From NCBI GenBank assembly GCA_947652115.1, contig OX393564.1:2464870-2528869 (forward strand): DNA of 64,000 nucleotides. Direction: 5' to 3'. The notes below the pieces were generated by a model. That model saw nothing but the letters and a program-made list of their open reading frames with translations, was not told the DNA's origin and did not search any database. Below are positions 1-11,361 of this stretch, piece after piece. The position numbers and the translations under genes were made by a program. The stretch is from Blastomussa wellsi (taxonomy: Eukaryota; Cnidaria; Anthozoa; Scleractinia; Plerogyridae). Position 1 is the stretch's first letter; the number at the start of each line of letters is the position of its first letter.

Positions 1-2706
1 TACAAATCGCTGCCAAATTATAATTACAAGAAAATTTGTATCAATCTCAGAATATATTAGCTCGGATGTAGTTCACTGCGGGCTTACTGCTGGATTCCCG
101 GCCTTAAGTGTCCTCATGGGCACGATGAGGATGAATGAGTGTTACTGCTGGTTTCGGCATAAACGCGTCCGATAAACAATATCCAATAATTCGCTGTCGT
201 TGATGGTTTTAAATGGCCGGTATCGGCAACTCGAAGCAAAGTAATTCGTTTCGACGGAATTGAATTTATGGATTAACTATTAGTATAAATTATCTAAATG
301 ATGGAAACCAGCCTAAAGCATGCATTTGCAACATTATTTGCACTTAGGTTTCCAGTACAGGATCTTCAAAATATCCCGCGATTGCACTGCGCGTAAAGTC
401 CAGTCGCTCTTTACGGGTTCTGGGGGTGAGAGAAGATTGGCTACTAGTGAAGATTGAGGCGCGCGGGGTTTCAGACCCTTCCCATATGACACTCTGCGCG
501 CATCAGTCTTCCCGATGTCTTCCCTATTATCCAATCCTCTGTCATTCCCTGAAACCTGAACCTGTAAATAGCGACTGGGTTTGAGTCTGCTCAAGCAGGA
601 GTATCAGGAAACAGGAACGATAAAACCCTGAGAAAAAGAGCATCTCGACATGCAGCCCCCTTTCGGGAAAAGCTATCGCAATTATTTAGCCCTTAACTTC
701 AAAGAAAAGAATCTTCCATGCGCAATGTCGACATCAGGCGAGTTGTTTAGCCAAGTGTTTGCCATTTGCGCCAAGATTCAATGAGTTTACCAAGACGTTT
801 TACCAGAGTTGAAGGAAAACTGGAAGTACTGCCGGGAGATGCGCAAACTGATCTACGTACCGGACTCTCACTTTCTGCTAACTGCATGGTGACGAGAACA
901 GGGCAACGTCTGCCGTTTGCGCAAGTTCACTGTTTTCAGTTTACCTCCATTCCCGCTTGCAATTGCCTACTCCGGCGGCAATTCGTAAGCAAATACAGGA
1001 GTTATTTTTTCGGGGCTTTTTGCACTGCTATCGTTATCAGGAAGGGTTTTATATATTTATGAAGTGGTCGACAAAGGTGCAGTGCCTCGATGAACGTTGT
1101 TTCTGTGAATGATTTACAACTTAACAAGATGTTACCTCAGATGTTTCTACAGATCTGCACCAAATCCCTAACCGTTGGGAAGAGTGCCTTCCAACTGGAG
1201 ATTTCTTAAGGGGAAGATTGTTCGATAGAAATGCAGGACCATGTGATTTCAATTTAGATATTGATATGTTAAATATTCTCATGTGAATATAGTAATAGTT
1301 ATAGTTATAGTTAGCCTGCATGATTAGAAATTGTAGCCAACTTCTATTTCTGACGTAAAAGTAAATTGCCATCCAATCAAAAAGCTACCCGAACACATGT
1401 GCAGGGGCGTGTGACATGAGCAGGCTTATCGTTGCTAAGTAACGGTTGCTGAGCACATTCCTGATGGACTATGTGCTCAGACGATTCGTGAACCCGACGG
1501 GAACAATATATATTTGGCTGAAAGCAGCTTGTTACATAAAAGTTTTTCTTTAGTTTGTGCTTTGGTTTATTTACGCTTAATCCTTAATGAATTCTGCTTA
1601 GCTCATTTAAAGTTAACATCATATCATTGGTAATCAATCATTGACGAAGGAAGAATCAGAATACTGGTCGAATTTTTCGATCTATAGACCAAATATGACA
1701 GGGAGATTAGAAAAAATAACACTGATAAAATTTGGAAATAAATTCATTTACACCCAAAATTGCACAAAATTATAACTTTTCCTCTTTTAAGCGTTTCGTG
1801 TTTATTGAGAAATGCAGTTTAGAAACGCTATCATGGTGATAATGATGATGATGACGATGACGATGATGTCAATAATAACAAAAACAACAACATAACCACG
1901 ATAAATGTGGCTGTGGTGGTGGTGATGATGTTTATGTTCATAATTTGATAGACAATAATACTAAGCTAATTTCGTGATAAGACATTTTTGTCGGATCAAT
2001 GTTTTAAACTAACGACCAGCACAAAGTCGTTGTTCTGTTGTTCATCATCATTTGTTTCCAAACTAGCTGGCGCCAAACGCTCACGCTCAATTACCAGGGG
2101 TACCCAACGAATCTGTTCCTTACTTTATCTGTTCCCCAGCTCAAATGTTGCTGCATGGCTGGCAAAATGTTTCCGTATTTGTTTTCTCTTGGTAGTTTTC
2201 ACTGCAAAAATAATATTTTGCACTGGCTGATTGAAACGCAGAAGGGCGGTTGAAGCAACTGCTCGACGAGGGTTTGAGTCTCATTGAGAAGAGCGGATTT
2301 TAGTGCCATTTCCGCGCATTTGTTGTTTATTCTAACTGCTGGCTGAGAAAAAAATATGGATCATGTGCTGGAAAAACTGAAGGAACAGATAAAATTTCCG
2401 GCCCAGCAACACTCAAGAACACCTGTCAATGTTTTATATCATATATTTTCATTCTTTTAATTTGGTTAAAAGAATGCATTCTGCCAAAGTTTGTTCGTTT
2501 TGTGCCCCTGAATTACTACACGACTTGACAAAGTTAAAATTTCTGTCTGTATTCAATTACCATCATTTCCATTAGGGTACACATGTCCCTCGTTCGGTTT
2601 AGAAAACATGTAATGGAGACAATAGCTTTTTCAACACTACATAATCTTCACAAATGTTCAGAACACATGCATGATATTACTTTACTTAGCACAGGTCAAA
2701 ATATCA
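1..2706. other. Non-coding stretch, no gene recognised
   Basis: I see no convincing coding exon on either strand. The open frames here are short, mostly lack an ATG, and show no family resemblance. The only distinct feature is low-complexity GAT/GTG-rich sequence around 1840-1930. The right part is the 3' flank of the minus-strand gene ending at 2707. Confidence 0.5.
1838..1932. repeat. GAT/GGT-rich simple repeat
   Basis: Imperfect trinucleotide runs (gatgatgatgacgatgacgatgat, then tggtggtggtgatgatg) form a degenerate microsatellite. No coding role is apparent. Confidence 0.7.
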
Positions 2707-3552
2707 TTAATATAATATGCTACTCGGTATTAAAGACGTAGTTCGTCCTCGCATATTAGACGCTGTCGAATTTGATCGCAAGGCGCTGTCCTTTGAACTC
2801 CACGCAGAGAATGGGCTCCAACCGTCGAGATTAGAAGAAAGTTCGCTAAATTTGGAGCTAGCTTCGCCAAACTGGCTTTCTTTCTTTTCAATCAGTTTTT
2901 CGTCTCCTATTCTAATTAAACTGTCCGAAAATCTTCTTTGAAAAATTCTCTCAGTTTCGCCCTTAGAAAGAGGAGCTAAAAGTTCTGGATTCTTTTCTTG
3001 TGTAGCCAAAGTTGTATTGTTTGATTCGCTTTCCAGACTGGATTTGATTCGAGATCTTTGAAGCGCCTTCTCGATCGCCTTTTTGAGATCCGGCGTGTAC
3101 GGAATCTTAGGCAAAACAAGGTCTAGTTTCGGTAACTCTTGCGGAGGGCGGTGATAAAATTTTAGTTTCCCTTCAACTGGAAGCGTAGAGTTTCCGGTGT
3201 TTGCATGATTTTCACTGCCTTCTTTATGCCGCGCAGTCTTCCTTTCGTTGGCGGTCTTCATATTGGGCGTCGAATTCGGCCTAGTACTGCCAGAAAGCTT
3301 TCCATTTAGTTCAGAATTTGAATCACGCTTGCCGCACGGAGGGACGTTCTGTGTTTTCCTATTTTTGTTATGTTTTCCCTTGACATCAATACGGCGATCC
3401 ACAACCGTGCGATTTCTTTGCTTGCCCACCAACCTCACATTGGTAGTCTTGCACTTGCTCAATCTATCCCATTTGCTTGGAATAAGGTAAACGTCCTCCT
3501 TCAAGTCGAAGCGCACTTTTTTGGTTAACTGTTGGTCGCCTTTCCCTTCCAT
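2707..3552 (-). CDS. Uncharacterised intronless protein with RVxF motif
   Basis: This is an open frame of 281 residues from the ATG at 3552. The frame stays open upstream to 3690, but only with a GTG, so the first ATG is chosen. I do not recognise the family. The protein is hydrophilic and rich in Lys, Arg, Ser and Asn, and probably largely disordered. Residues 12-15 read KVRF inside KKVRFDL, a match to the RVxF docking motif for protein phosphatase 1. A central proline/leucine segment (LPKLDLVLPKIPYTPDLKKA) followed by a charged helix-like stretch is the most structured-looking part. There is no signal peptide or membrane segment. The gene is divergent from MRPL47, with about 1.3 kb between the two ATGs. 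A frame of this length in AT-rich DNA is unlikely by chance, but single-exon status should be treated as provisional. Confidence 0.6.
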   Translation of the reverse strand: MEGKGDQQLTKKVRFDLKEDVYLIPSKWDRLSKCKTTNVRLVGKQRNRTVVDRRIDVKGKHNKNRKTQNVPPCGKRDSNSELNGKLSGSTRPNSTPNMKTANERKTARHKEGSENHANTGNSTLPVEGKLKFYHRPPQELPKLDLVLPKIPYTPDLKKAIEKALQRSRIKSSLESESNNTTLATQEKNPELLAPLSKGETERIFQRRFSDSLIRIGDEKLIEKKESQFGEASSKFSELSSNLDGWSPFSAWSSKDSALRSNSTASNMRGRTTSLIPSSILY

Positions 3553-4832
3553 AGCTACGGAACCAGCACAAAATTCCGTGAGTATGGTTGCATTCTCAGC
3601 TCTGTCAGTTAAACATCCCGATTTGTAAAGACTTGTAATCCCGTCATAAATCTTGTCTGTCGTGCATGATTTGTAGCCCACGAATAACACTACGCGGAAC
3701 TTCTTAAGTGTGTCAACAGTTCAGTAGCCAATTTCACTATATTGGCATTTCAAACAATGACTTTTAAAGCTCTGAAACCGTGTGACAGGATGTGATCAGG
3801 TATTATGAAAGCAGAAGTGGTTCTTAATTTACGTAACAGAGAGTCAATATGCTCGTGAATTATTACCTTTTGTACTAAGATTAAAGGTTATTCCAATCCT
3901 GTAAGATTGCAGGAGCTTCTAGTCGATCTTTCTCCCAAGCGTTTCAGGGCAAAGCCCTTTGATTGCTGCGCAGGTTAACTTGGTTTCGAATGGTAATAAC
4001 AATTTATTCACAGCCCATGTTAACGTTCTTACTAAATAATGCATGCATTTTTCAATTGTTAATCCGCTAGAAAGCGCTAGCTGTCAAACTGAATAGGAAA
4101 GCTTTCAATTTCTTTTGAATATTTCACAAAGCGCCCACAAAGTCGTTTGTCTCGAAGCCTTTACGTCAATCTTTGTCAAGTCTCTTGAGGGTGTATATAG
4201 AAAATGAATTATTTCTATGATTATTTCTCTCTGCATTATCACTTGGTGGAAAATTAGCGAAGCCAAAAACAAATTTGGAAGTATATCGGCTTTGATCAAA
4301 GTACGCCTCAGTGTAAAGTAAACAGGCTTAAGAAATATAAGCAACCCTTGTAAAGGAGAACGAGTTAATTAGATTTCTATGGTAATCCATGGTTGTGTTA
4401 CTGTGATTGGGCTTATGTTGTGTTTTGGCCTGTGTGTTTTTATTCCAAACCTCATTATTATATTAAAAGCAGAGGAACTTTTAGAGTGGTCTCAGTTGAG
4501 AAAATACATGCAAAAAAGAAAGTTAATTCCGGGCGGATTGTTTTGTCGATGTTTTTCTCCAAACATGGGATTGGTCCGTCGCAGTGAAAATATTCATTGA
4601 TTTTTTTTTTGTCAGTGGTCATCAAACATTCAGTCAGGTTACTATAAACACTCTCGCTAAAGTAGATGACGCATGTGTTAATAAGAAGCTTCTAGATTTT
4701 CTAGATAACGTTGCAACGGATAAATAATTTTAACATGTACGCGTGGCACGGAAGAACCTGGGAACGAAAACGCCATCAATATGTCAGCGGTTAAACTTTT
4801 GCGCAGCAAAATGTATGCTTGAGAAAAGCAAG
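3553..4832. promoter_or_regulatory. Divergent intergenic region
   Basis: This 1.28 kb lies between the ATGs of the minus-strand RVxF protein and plus-strand MRPL47. It must contain both 5' ends. I see no clear TATA box close to either start and no coding exon. Confidence 0.45.
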
Positions 4833-6442
4833 ATGGTGGTCGTTTTGCACAAACTGCGATGTTACGCATTTCGACCGTTTACTTCAGCGGAATCACAGAT
4901 CAGGTAGTTGAATTTTGTCGGTGAGATATCTTTCTCGGTTTTCTAAGCCATTAAATAGACGTTATCGCTGTGTTTTACTCTCACACAGATCTTGTATTCG
5001 TTGCCTGACGACGAGTCAAATTACTTGTGGTTTGAAAGAGTTTTTTCCTCCGGGAGTTCTTGAAAAAGGAGAATTGACACCAGAAGAAGTAAAAACAGGT
5101 AAATCTCTTTTACACCATTATCTTAAGCCAGATGTTTTCCCGGCTAAATTGCAGGGGGGAGGGAGGGGGTTTTCAAAAGTTATTTCTCTGTGGGGGCAGC
5201 TATGTCGCTGGCTTTGATCTCTTATAATTTGGTTTTATCAACTGGGTTGATAATGTCAATTGGCCACCGTAAAGAGATTCAAGAGCTGACGTTTCGAGCG
5301 TTTGCCCTTCGTAGGAGCGAATCAAGGAATTGTGCGTCGTGCGTTTTTATATACAGAAGAAAATATATACACCCCGGCGTAGTAAATCGAACGTTCGAAA
5401 ATCGAACTCAATCCGTGGATTGAGTTCGATTGAGTTCGGAAACCGAACTCAATCGAACACAATTAAATGGATTTCGTTCGATTGCCTCTGGTGAATCTAT
5501 ACAAGGAAAGCCCTAAGCAAGCCCGTCAAAGCAAGTTTTTCTCGCGCTTTTTGTACTATTTATTCAATAATACAAACCCCATTTATAAACTGTCCACGGC
5601 AATTAAGAGAACAGAACAGAACAAAACAAAGCTATCATTATTCCAGCGGGCGTATTTCGAAATTGCTATACCCTTTCCCTTTCTTTACCTAACTTACAAT
5701 AGCGCCAAGACAACTCGAAGGATTACTTTTATGCAAAAATACAAGCAAATTACTAACCGCGACACAGGCTACAGCATAAAGTAGATGGATGATTATGAAA
5801 AATATCTTACTAACGATGTACATGATTCTCTCAAATTCATCTTGGACAATTGACAGTGAACAAGAGAGTAAGAGGTGAACGAGCGTCAGTATATTGGACG
5901 TTTGGGAGCATCTTACTGCCATGATAGAAAGGAGAAATAGTAAATGCAACAATAAAATTATCTTTCTCTTTAGGTCAAAATCAGATGTTCGTGTGATGTT
6001 CTTGAGTGTCAAGAGTTATCTTATCCCGCGCTCTTAAGAGTGTTCCGCTTGAAGATGACAAAGCATTGCTCTTGTGGAAAAAAAGAGAGCTGATTGAATT
6101 CTCTGGTACCTCGCGTAGTTCCTCTGTGTGTATTCAATGATTCCGTAGAAGTAACGGTGACTCGCCCATTAACGTTCGATTGGGTTCGATTGATTTTTTT
6201 ACTTTTCGGTGAGTTCGATTTCATTCGATTGTCGAACTCAATCGAACGCAATCCACCGATTGAGTTCGATTGACATTAAGTTCGATTCGGTTCGATTTAC
6301 TACGCCGGGATACACACGACGCACAATTCCTTGATTCGCTCCGACGAAGGGCTAACGCTCGAAACGTCAGCTCTTGAATCTCTTTACGGTGGCCAATTGA
6401 CATTATCAACCCAGTTGATAAAACCAAATTATATTGTTATAC

Positions 6443-6479
<37 letters not shown>

Positions 6480-9400
6480 TCCCCCCTCTATTCATTTGAT
6501 CTCTTACGTTGTTCTGAAGGGGGAATGTGCCGGCACTTTGATCTTGCTTTTCTGAGGGGGCAGACATCAAAGACCCTCAATAGGGGGGAGGGGGAAAGAG
6601 CGGATATTAAATGGAATGGCCCATTCTCGTTTTTACAAAGCATTCCAACACATGTATGATACAGTACATGCTCTTTGCAGGTAGAAAATGGCGTGCAAAT
6701 GAACTGAGAGGCAAAAGCAATGAAGATCTTCACAAACTATGGTAAGGGACTATTAGTTATGAAATATTTGACTCTCCCCAGGTTTTGTAGTGATTTATAG
6801 TGACCAACACAATTGCCTGGGGACTACAAAAGCACTAACGTAGAAGATTTTTATAAACAAACTCCTGGTTAACTAATTAGCCATTTCTGATTTGCCTTCT
6901 AGCTACCTATGCTTCAAAACGAGTCTAATGTTGCACAACCTTTCATATGATTTTCAAGACAAAAGACATGCAAGTAAAACTCATTTTTCATATGAAAGGT
7001 CGTGCACCAAGATTCGTCTTGAAACAGAGGAAAACACCTCGGAATAGGCATNNNNNNNNNNNNNNNNNNNNNNNNNNNNNNNNNNNNNNNNNNNNNNNNN
7101 NNNNNNNNNNNNNNNNNNNNNNNNNNNNNNNNNNNNNNNNNNNNNNNNNNNNNNNNNNNNNNNNNNNNNNNNNNNNNNNNNNNNNNNNNNNNNNNNNNNN
7201 NNNNNNNNNNNNNNNNNNNNNNNNNNNNNNNNNNNNNNNNNNNNNNNNNNNATCATGTGGGTCTCCAATTACACGTGTTCAATTACAATAAATTCAAATT
7301 TGACCCTGTAATTGGACACCCACATGATATTGTGCCGATTATGTGGCAAATAGGCGTGCGGAGAACCAATCACGATCAAGAGTTTTGTTATAGAATGATA
7401 TGATTATAATAATAATAACAGCAAGAGGCATTTGTTGACCTACCCTGGGTGCCAGAGGGTTTTTTTCCCCTGGCAAAGCCACTATCAGTATTGTTGACCA
7501 CAAGGAACAGGCATAAATAGTCAGGAATTTTGAGCATAATAATTTATAGGGAAGGTGAGGGCTGGGAAACTGGGTGAGGGTGATTAGTGAGGGGTCTAAA
7601 TGGAATTGGGGGAGGTATTTCAAATCATGTGATATATCAGAATTGAACTGGCATTTTATATGCTCATGCATGAAAATCACATTCTAACCTCCCTACCATA
7701 GCCCTTGTACGACCCAGATTTAACACCAGTGTTGTCCTTAAGGGAAATGACAACGTGCCTGACTGTTTTGAAAAGAGGGGGTGGGGTCTGATGGTGAAGG
7801 GAGGCCTGTTACAAAAGGTGACCCCTTTAAATAGAGACTCGTTAGAAAGGAGGTGGTGTTAAATAAATAGCGCTTCAACGAATTATTTTACTTTACCATA
7901 ACGCATTGGGGCATGGCACACTGTACACTCTACGAATTATCTGCTGTGCTGCTCTTAAAGTGCTAACAACCGGATCCACTCTTCGAATAGATTCCTGAAT
8001 ACGATGGCGCTGGATTCGTAAGCCCCTTTGCCTCAAGCCCCCTTCAACCAGGCGTTGACCAGCGCTTGGTGTCACTTCAAGAATTTCCCTCACGTACACA
8101 TCAAGTTCATCATTGGAGACATCACTGAAATCCTCTCCCACACCAACTGGCAACCCAAATTCATACCTTCGACGGCGCAAAGTTCTCTCGGAGATACCAA
8201 GAATTCTTCCGATACGCCCAACGAAAACCGGCGTCATTGTGCAGAGTTTGAAGCTGTTCCTGTACGATCTGTAGCCTTGGTCTGCCAACTAAACCGTTTC
8301 TCGCCACAGCTGAAAGACGATCATTTTGGGACGATGGTGCAGTAAACATGGAACGTTCCGAGTCCTCGACAATATTTAATTCTATCAAAGTCCCTTGAAA
8401 GTTCATTCATAATAAAAACAAGTTCGTTTAGATCTGAGATCACCCCAACTTCATTTGGGAAGGCTTCTTCTATTCTTAGAGTCAAAGTGACAAGAGTTCT
8501 TTCGTTTTCTCGTAAACGGCGACTAAAAAATTCAGCCGAGTCGTAGGATGCAGTGTTCCTCTGCCCTTCTGCACTTTCCAGTAGCCTACCCAAAGACAAA
8601 AAAAATCCATCAATGTTGGGAAGCCAAATTCGTGCACCTTGCATTGTGCTTTTCAAAAGTGTGTTCGGTAATCCTCCTCTATTTCCGCCATATTGAAAGT
8701 GTTAGTTCCCAGGGCCTCTTCTCGATCTTAGCTGACTTCCGGTCACTTCTATTTCCGCTTCCTCATCTTTTAGTTTTATCGAACATCTTTTAGTTGTATA
8801 CGGTCACGCATTAATGATTCAGGAAAGCGATGTATGCTCCACAACATCGATGTATGACATCCAAACTCGATGTATCCCGGACGAAATTGATTTATTTTTG
8901 TTTTACAACTTGTATTATAATGCATAACAATAACGTAATTGAACAAAACATTGATAAATCCATGTTCGATATTTTGTCCGCAAAAAAGCCCCATATGTAA
9001 CACAATTAATTTTTATAGGTATGTGCTGTTAAAAGAAAGAAACATGCTTAATACATTACGGCATGAGGCAAAGAGACAGGGTGTGCCCATGCCCTCACCT
9101 GAAAGATGCTACAAGGTACATCTAATGCACCTATCAATGTTAAGCAGCAGGGGGGAGAAGCTGGGCATTGGCAGGGCATTTGAACTGAGCTGAGATTTTC
9201 TGTTCAAATTCCCTTCCCTAGGGCATTTGTGGTCAGGGTTCAAAATAAAATCACAGGTTTAACTTCAATTTCTAGGCTTTTTTGTTAAGGCTCATTTTTC
9301 CTGGTTGTCAATAATGAACGAGCATACCCTCAGAAGTGAACATGAGTTTTTTGGCCATTTCTCATAATCTGTTCAAAGCATTTACATACTGCACTATTTT

Positions 9401-10321
9401 GTCCATAATTATAAAAATAGTTGTTGAGAAAATAACTACATACCTGAGGACCTACAAAAATGTAACAGATCCCTTGACCCAAAAGTGAAACCTACTGAGG
9501 GTGCAAATGTTCCCAGCAATGCAATAAGATTGCGCTTCACCACACAATTTCCCTAATTCTGATGGCATTGAAAATGGTGGAGGCTGACGTTAATTTACTA
9601 GAGCCCTTTAAGCATGACATGAATTTTTAGTGGAAAGTCCCTAGCAGCCAGCTATTTTGAACCCTGGAAAAGTCAATAAAATGTTGCTATATGTTGTTTC
9701 TCTAACATGATATACAGGTTCAGAAATCAATGGCTTCAATAAAACAAGTGCTTGCAGAACGGGTAAGTGTGAAATGTTGCATGAGAACATCTCACAAAAA
9801 TAAGCTACTACAATCTGCGACAAAACTTCTTGTATGAAATTGAACTTTACTATGAAATTGACTGAATACCAGTACTGATTTAGTCAGAAAATAAACCTCT
9901 TGTCGTCTCACTCCTCTTACAGTCTCACTGTCAATGCATTAATTTTTAATCATGTAGAGAAAACACCCACAAGGATAATTTGCTTAAGGGGAAGGAGGTT
10001 CAACAGAATACTGACGAGGGTAATGGTTACCCTAATAGTAATAATGATGATGATGATGATGATAACGACGACAACTTTACTGATGTATCAGTTGTATTGT
10101 TCAAAATTGAAGAATGCAGTTCAAATAATGGTTTGGTACTTTTCTCTTTTCAGGAAAAAGTATTGAAAATCTTAGAAAAAGAAGTATGGCCATTTGATGA
10201 AATTCCAGAAGAAAAACCAACAACAGCCTTAGATGAAGCAAAAGCAGAGTTCTCTGATAGGAAAAAAGATTACCGTAATTTAGTTGCCATCCTGAATCAG
10301 AGGAACAAAGCTGCATCATAA
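4833..10321 (+). CDS. MRPL47: Mitochondrial ribosomal protein L47 (uL29m), six exons
   Basis: Component of the large mitochondrial ribosomal subunit, of the bacterial L29 family. Exons: 4833-4903, 4989-5098, 6681-6741, 9019-9115, 9718-9762, 10154-10321. They total 552 nt, giving 183 residues, and all splice phases match. Exon 1 gives a short Arg-containing, acid-poor leader ([16 protein letters not shown]), as expected of a mitochondrial transit peptide. Exon 2 encodes [15 protein letters not shown]. Exon 3 encodes the family hallmark [10 protein letters not shown], and exon 4 continues it as [20 protein letters not shown] and the conserved PMPSPER. The C-terminal exon is acidic and helical and ends QRNKAAS. 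The TTG-started frame across exon 2 runs back into intron 1 and is not the true start. A polyadenylation signal aataaa lies at 10673-10678. Introns 2 and 3 are loaded with transposon remains and the assembly gap. Confidence 0.95.
5276..5323 (-). ncRNA. Hammerhead-like motif in Penelope pLTR (degenerate)
   Basis: Minus-strand version of the motif described at 34634-34681. Here the core reads CCTACGA rather than CTGACGA, so this copy is probably inactive. Stem I arms GATTC/GAATC and GCT/AGC are still visible. Confidence 0.4.
6333..6380 (+). ncRNA. Hammerhead-like motif in Penelope pLTR
   Basis: Same 48 nt motif as at 34634-34681, with core CCGACGA, stem II GGGC-taac-GCTC, then GAAA and cgtc, enclosed by GATTC...GAATC. 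The second core base is C instead of the consensus U. Confidence 0.45.
7052..7251. other. Assembly gap (200 N)
   Basis: Exactly 200 unresolved bases, a conventional scaffold-gap size, in intron 3 of MRPL47. The left flank carries a short inverted pair (cctttcatatga / tcatatgaaagg, 6941-6998) and the right flank a small MITE. Repeats therefore probably caused the gap. Confidence 0.98.
7252..7328. repeat. Small palindromic MITE-like repeat
   Basis: Ends are inverted: atcatgtgggt..ccaattac at the left and gtaattgg..acccacatgat at the right. The left end abuts the gap, so the element may extend into it. Confidence 0.6.
7893..8656 (-). pseudogene. Decayed integrase-core transposase-like gene fragment
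   Basis: Three minus-strand frames join end to end with two frameshifts, near 8390 and 8235. The order is a helical N-terminal part ([20 protein letters not shown]), then [21 protein letters not shown], then a helix-turn-helix segment ([20 protein letters not shown]), then a stretch ending [13 protein letters not shown]. This order matches an integrase-core family that is multi-copy in cnidarian and fish genomes, where the DDE catalytic domain normally follows directly after this ALW. Here a stop codon follows instead, so the catalytic core is missing. It lies antisense in intron 3 of MRPL47. The family assignment is from memory of the pattern, not from a search. Confidence 0.6.
10040..10072. 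repeat. (GAT)n microsatellite
   Basis: Run of atgatgatgatgatgat followed by aacgacgac, in intron 5 of MRPL47 just upstream of its last exon. Confidence 0.8.
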
Positions 10322-11361
10322 ATCCACTCCGATAATATGTACAGCCCAAATTGTCAAACAAAGATTTCATCCGAAAAACTAAAAGTTAGAAAACTGTGCA
10401 TAACTCAATGCTTGACTCCACCAGAACAAGGAAAAGGTGGAATAATCTCGTCACTGAACACAGGCTGAGAGTTGACTTGATGATACAAGTAACAAAATGC
10501 ACTTTATGCATATAATGACAAACTTCCCTGGGTTATTCTACAACTAATGGGTATTTGTCAGATGCAAAGGATGTAATTTATGCTTCAAAATGGAACGCTT
10601 TTTGTAAATTCCATTTCAAAGTGCATGGTGTGGTGAAATGTGGACTGAAATCGCCATTATCAATCTTTGGTGAATAAAACAACAGATAAAAGTCCAGCTG
10701 CTCTCAAAGGCAAGACAATTAGTATTTAGAGCTAAGAGAATAAAAAGCTGTTGTCACATTATGCAAACCTTTTGTTGACCATCTAATTATTAAATTTGAA
10801 CCTTTACTATTTTATTTACACAATCACAACTTTTACATGTTGTTCAAAAACTGCATAGTATTACTAAAATTGCATACATGTACCATACCTTTATTCAAAA
10901 ACTGATTTAATTTACAGAATTCAAAACTACAAATTATTCTCTGCTGTTGCAATTTTGAAATACTTTTTTCTTTATTTTACAAGCAGGATGAGTCACAAAT
11001 AAATACATTTTCTTTCTCCATAATAATGCATTACACGATGACATACGTAGTCAATGTATCTGGTCTATTAAGGAGACTCGAAAGGGTTTTCAGCTGCACA
11101 CATGCTTTTATTAGCTCACATCAGTTTGGGATCCAAGTTTCCATTAAAGATGTGCATGTTACAGTACATCTGAAATCTGCCCCCATTAATAGCAAAGGTC
11201 TAAATCTGTTCATAAGTTTGCCTGAATGTAACAGTGAGAAACTCTTTTGAGCCTCCTTGATCTTCGTTGTAGAAAAAGATAATTATTTCTAGTATTGTTT
11301 AAAAATATTATGTCAGCCAGTCACTCAATACAACCTCTGAGTGAAAGGACATTGCATGTTA
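10322..11361. other. Convergent 3' UTR region of MRPL47 and Rubicon
   Basis: Tail-to-tail intergenic sequence. It contains the MRPL47 polyadenylation signal at 10673-10678 (plus) and a candidate signal for the minus-strand Rubicon gene at 10971-10976 (tttatt on the plus strand). No coding exon is visible. Confidence 0.5.

Larger units (their letters stand above)
5178..6486. mobile_element. Penelope-like element remnant with inverted terminal segments
   Basis: Both ends carry the same roughly 200 bp sequence in opposite orientation (ttggttttatcaactgggt at about 5229, its reverse complement near 6406-6425). This sequence recurs next to GIY-YIG coding remnants at 21576-22200 and 34260-34793, identifying it as the pseudo-LTR of a Penelope-like retroelement. 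The interior (5350-6310) is itself partly palindromic, built of degenerate ttcgattgagttcga-type motifs, with no recognisable ORF. The element lies in intron 2 of MRPL47. Confidence 0.6.

Noticed and set aside
4915..5217. 100-codon frame starting with TTG as MRPL47 start
   Set aside because: A stop lies just upstream and there is no ATG. A separate first exon with an ATG, transit-peptide character and matching phase (4833-4903) explains the start better.
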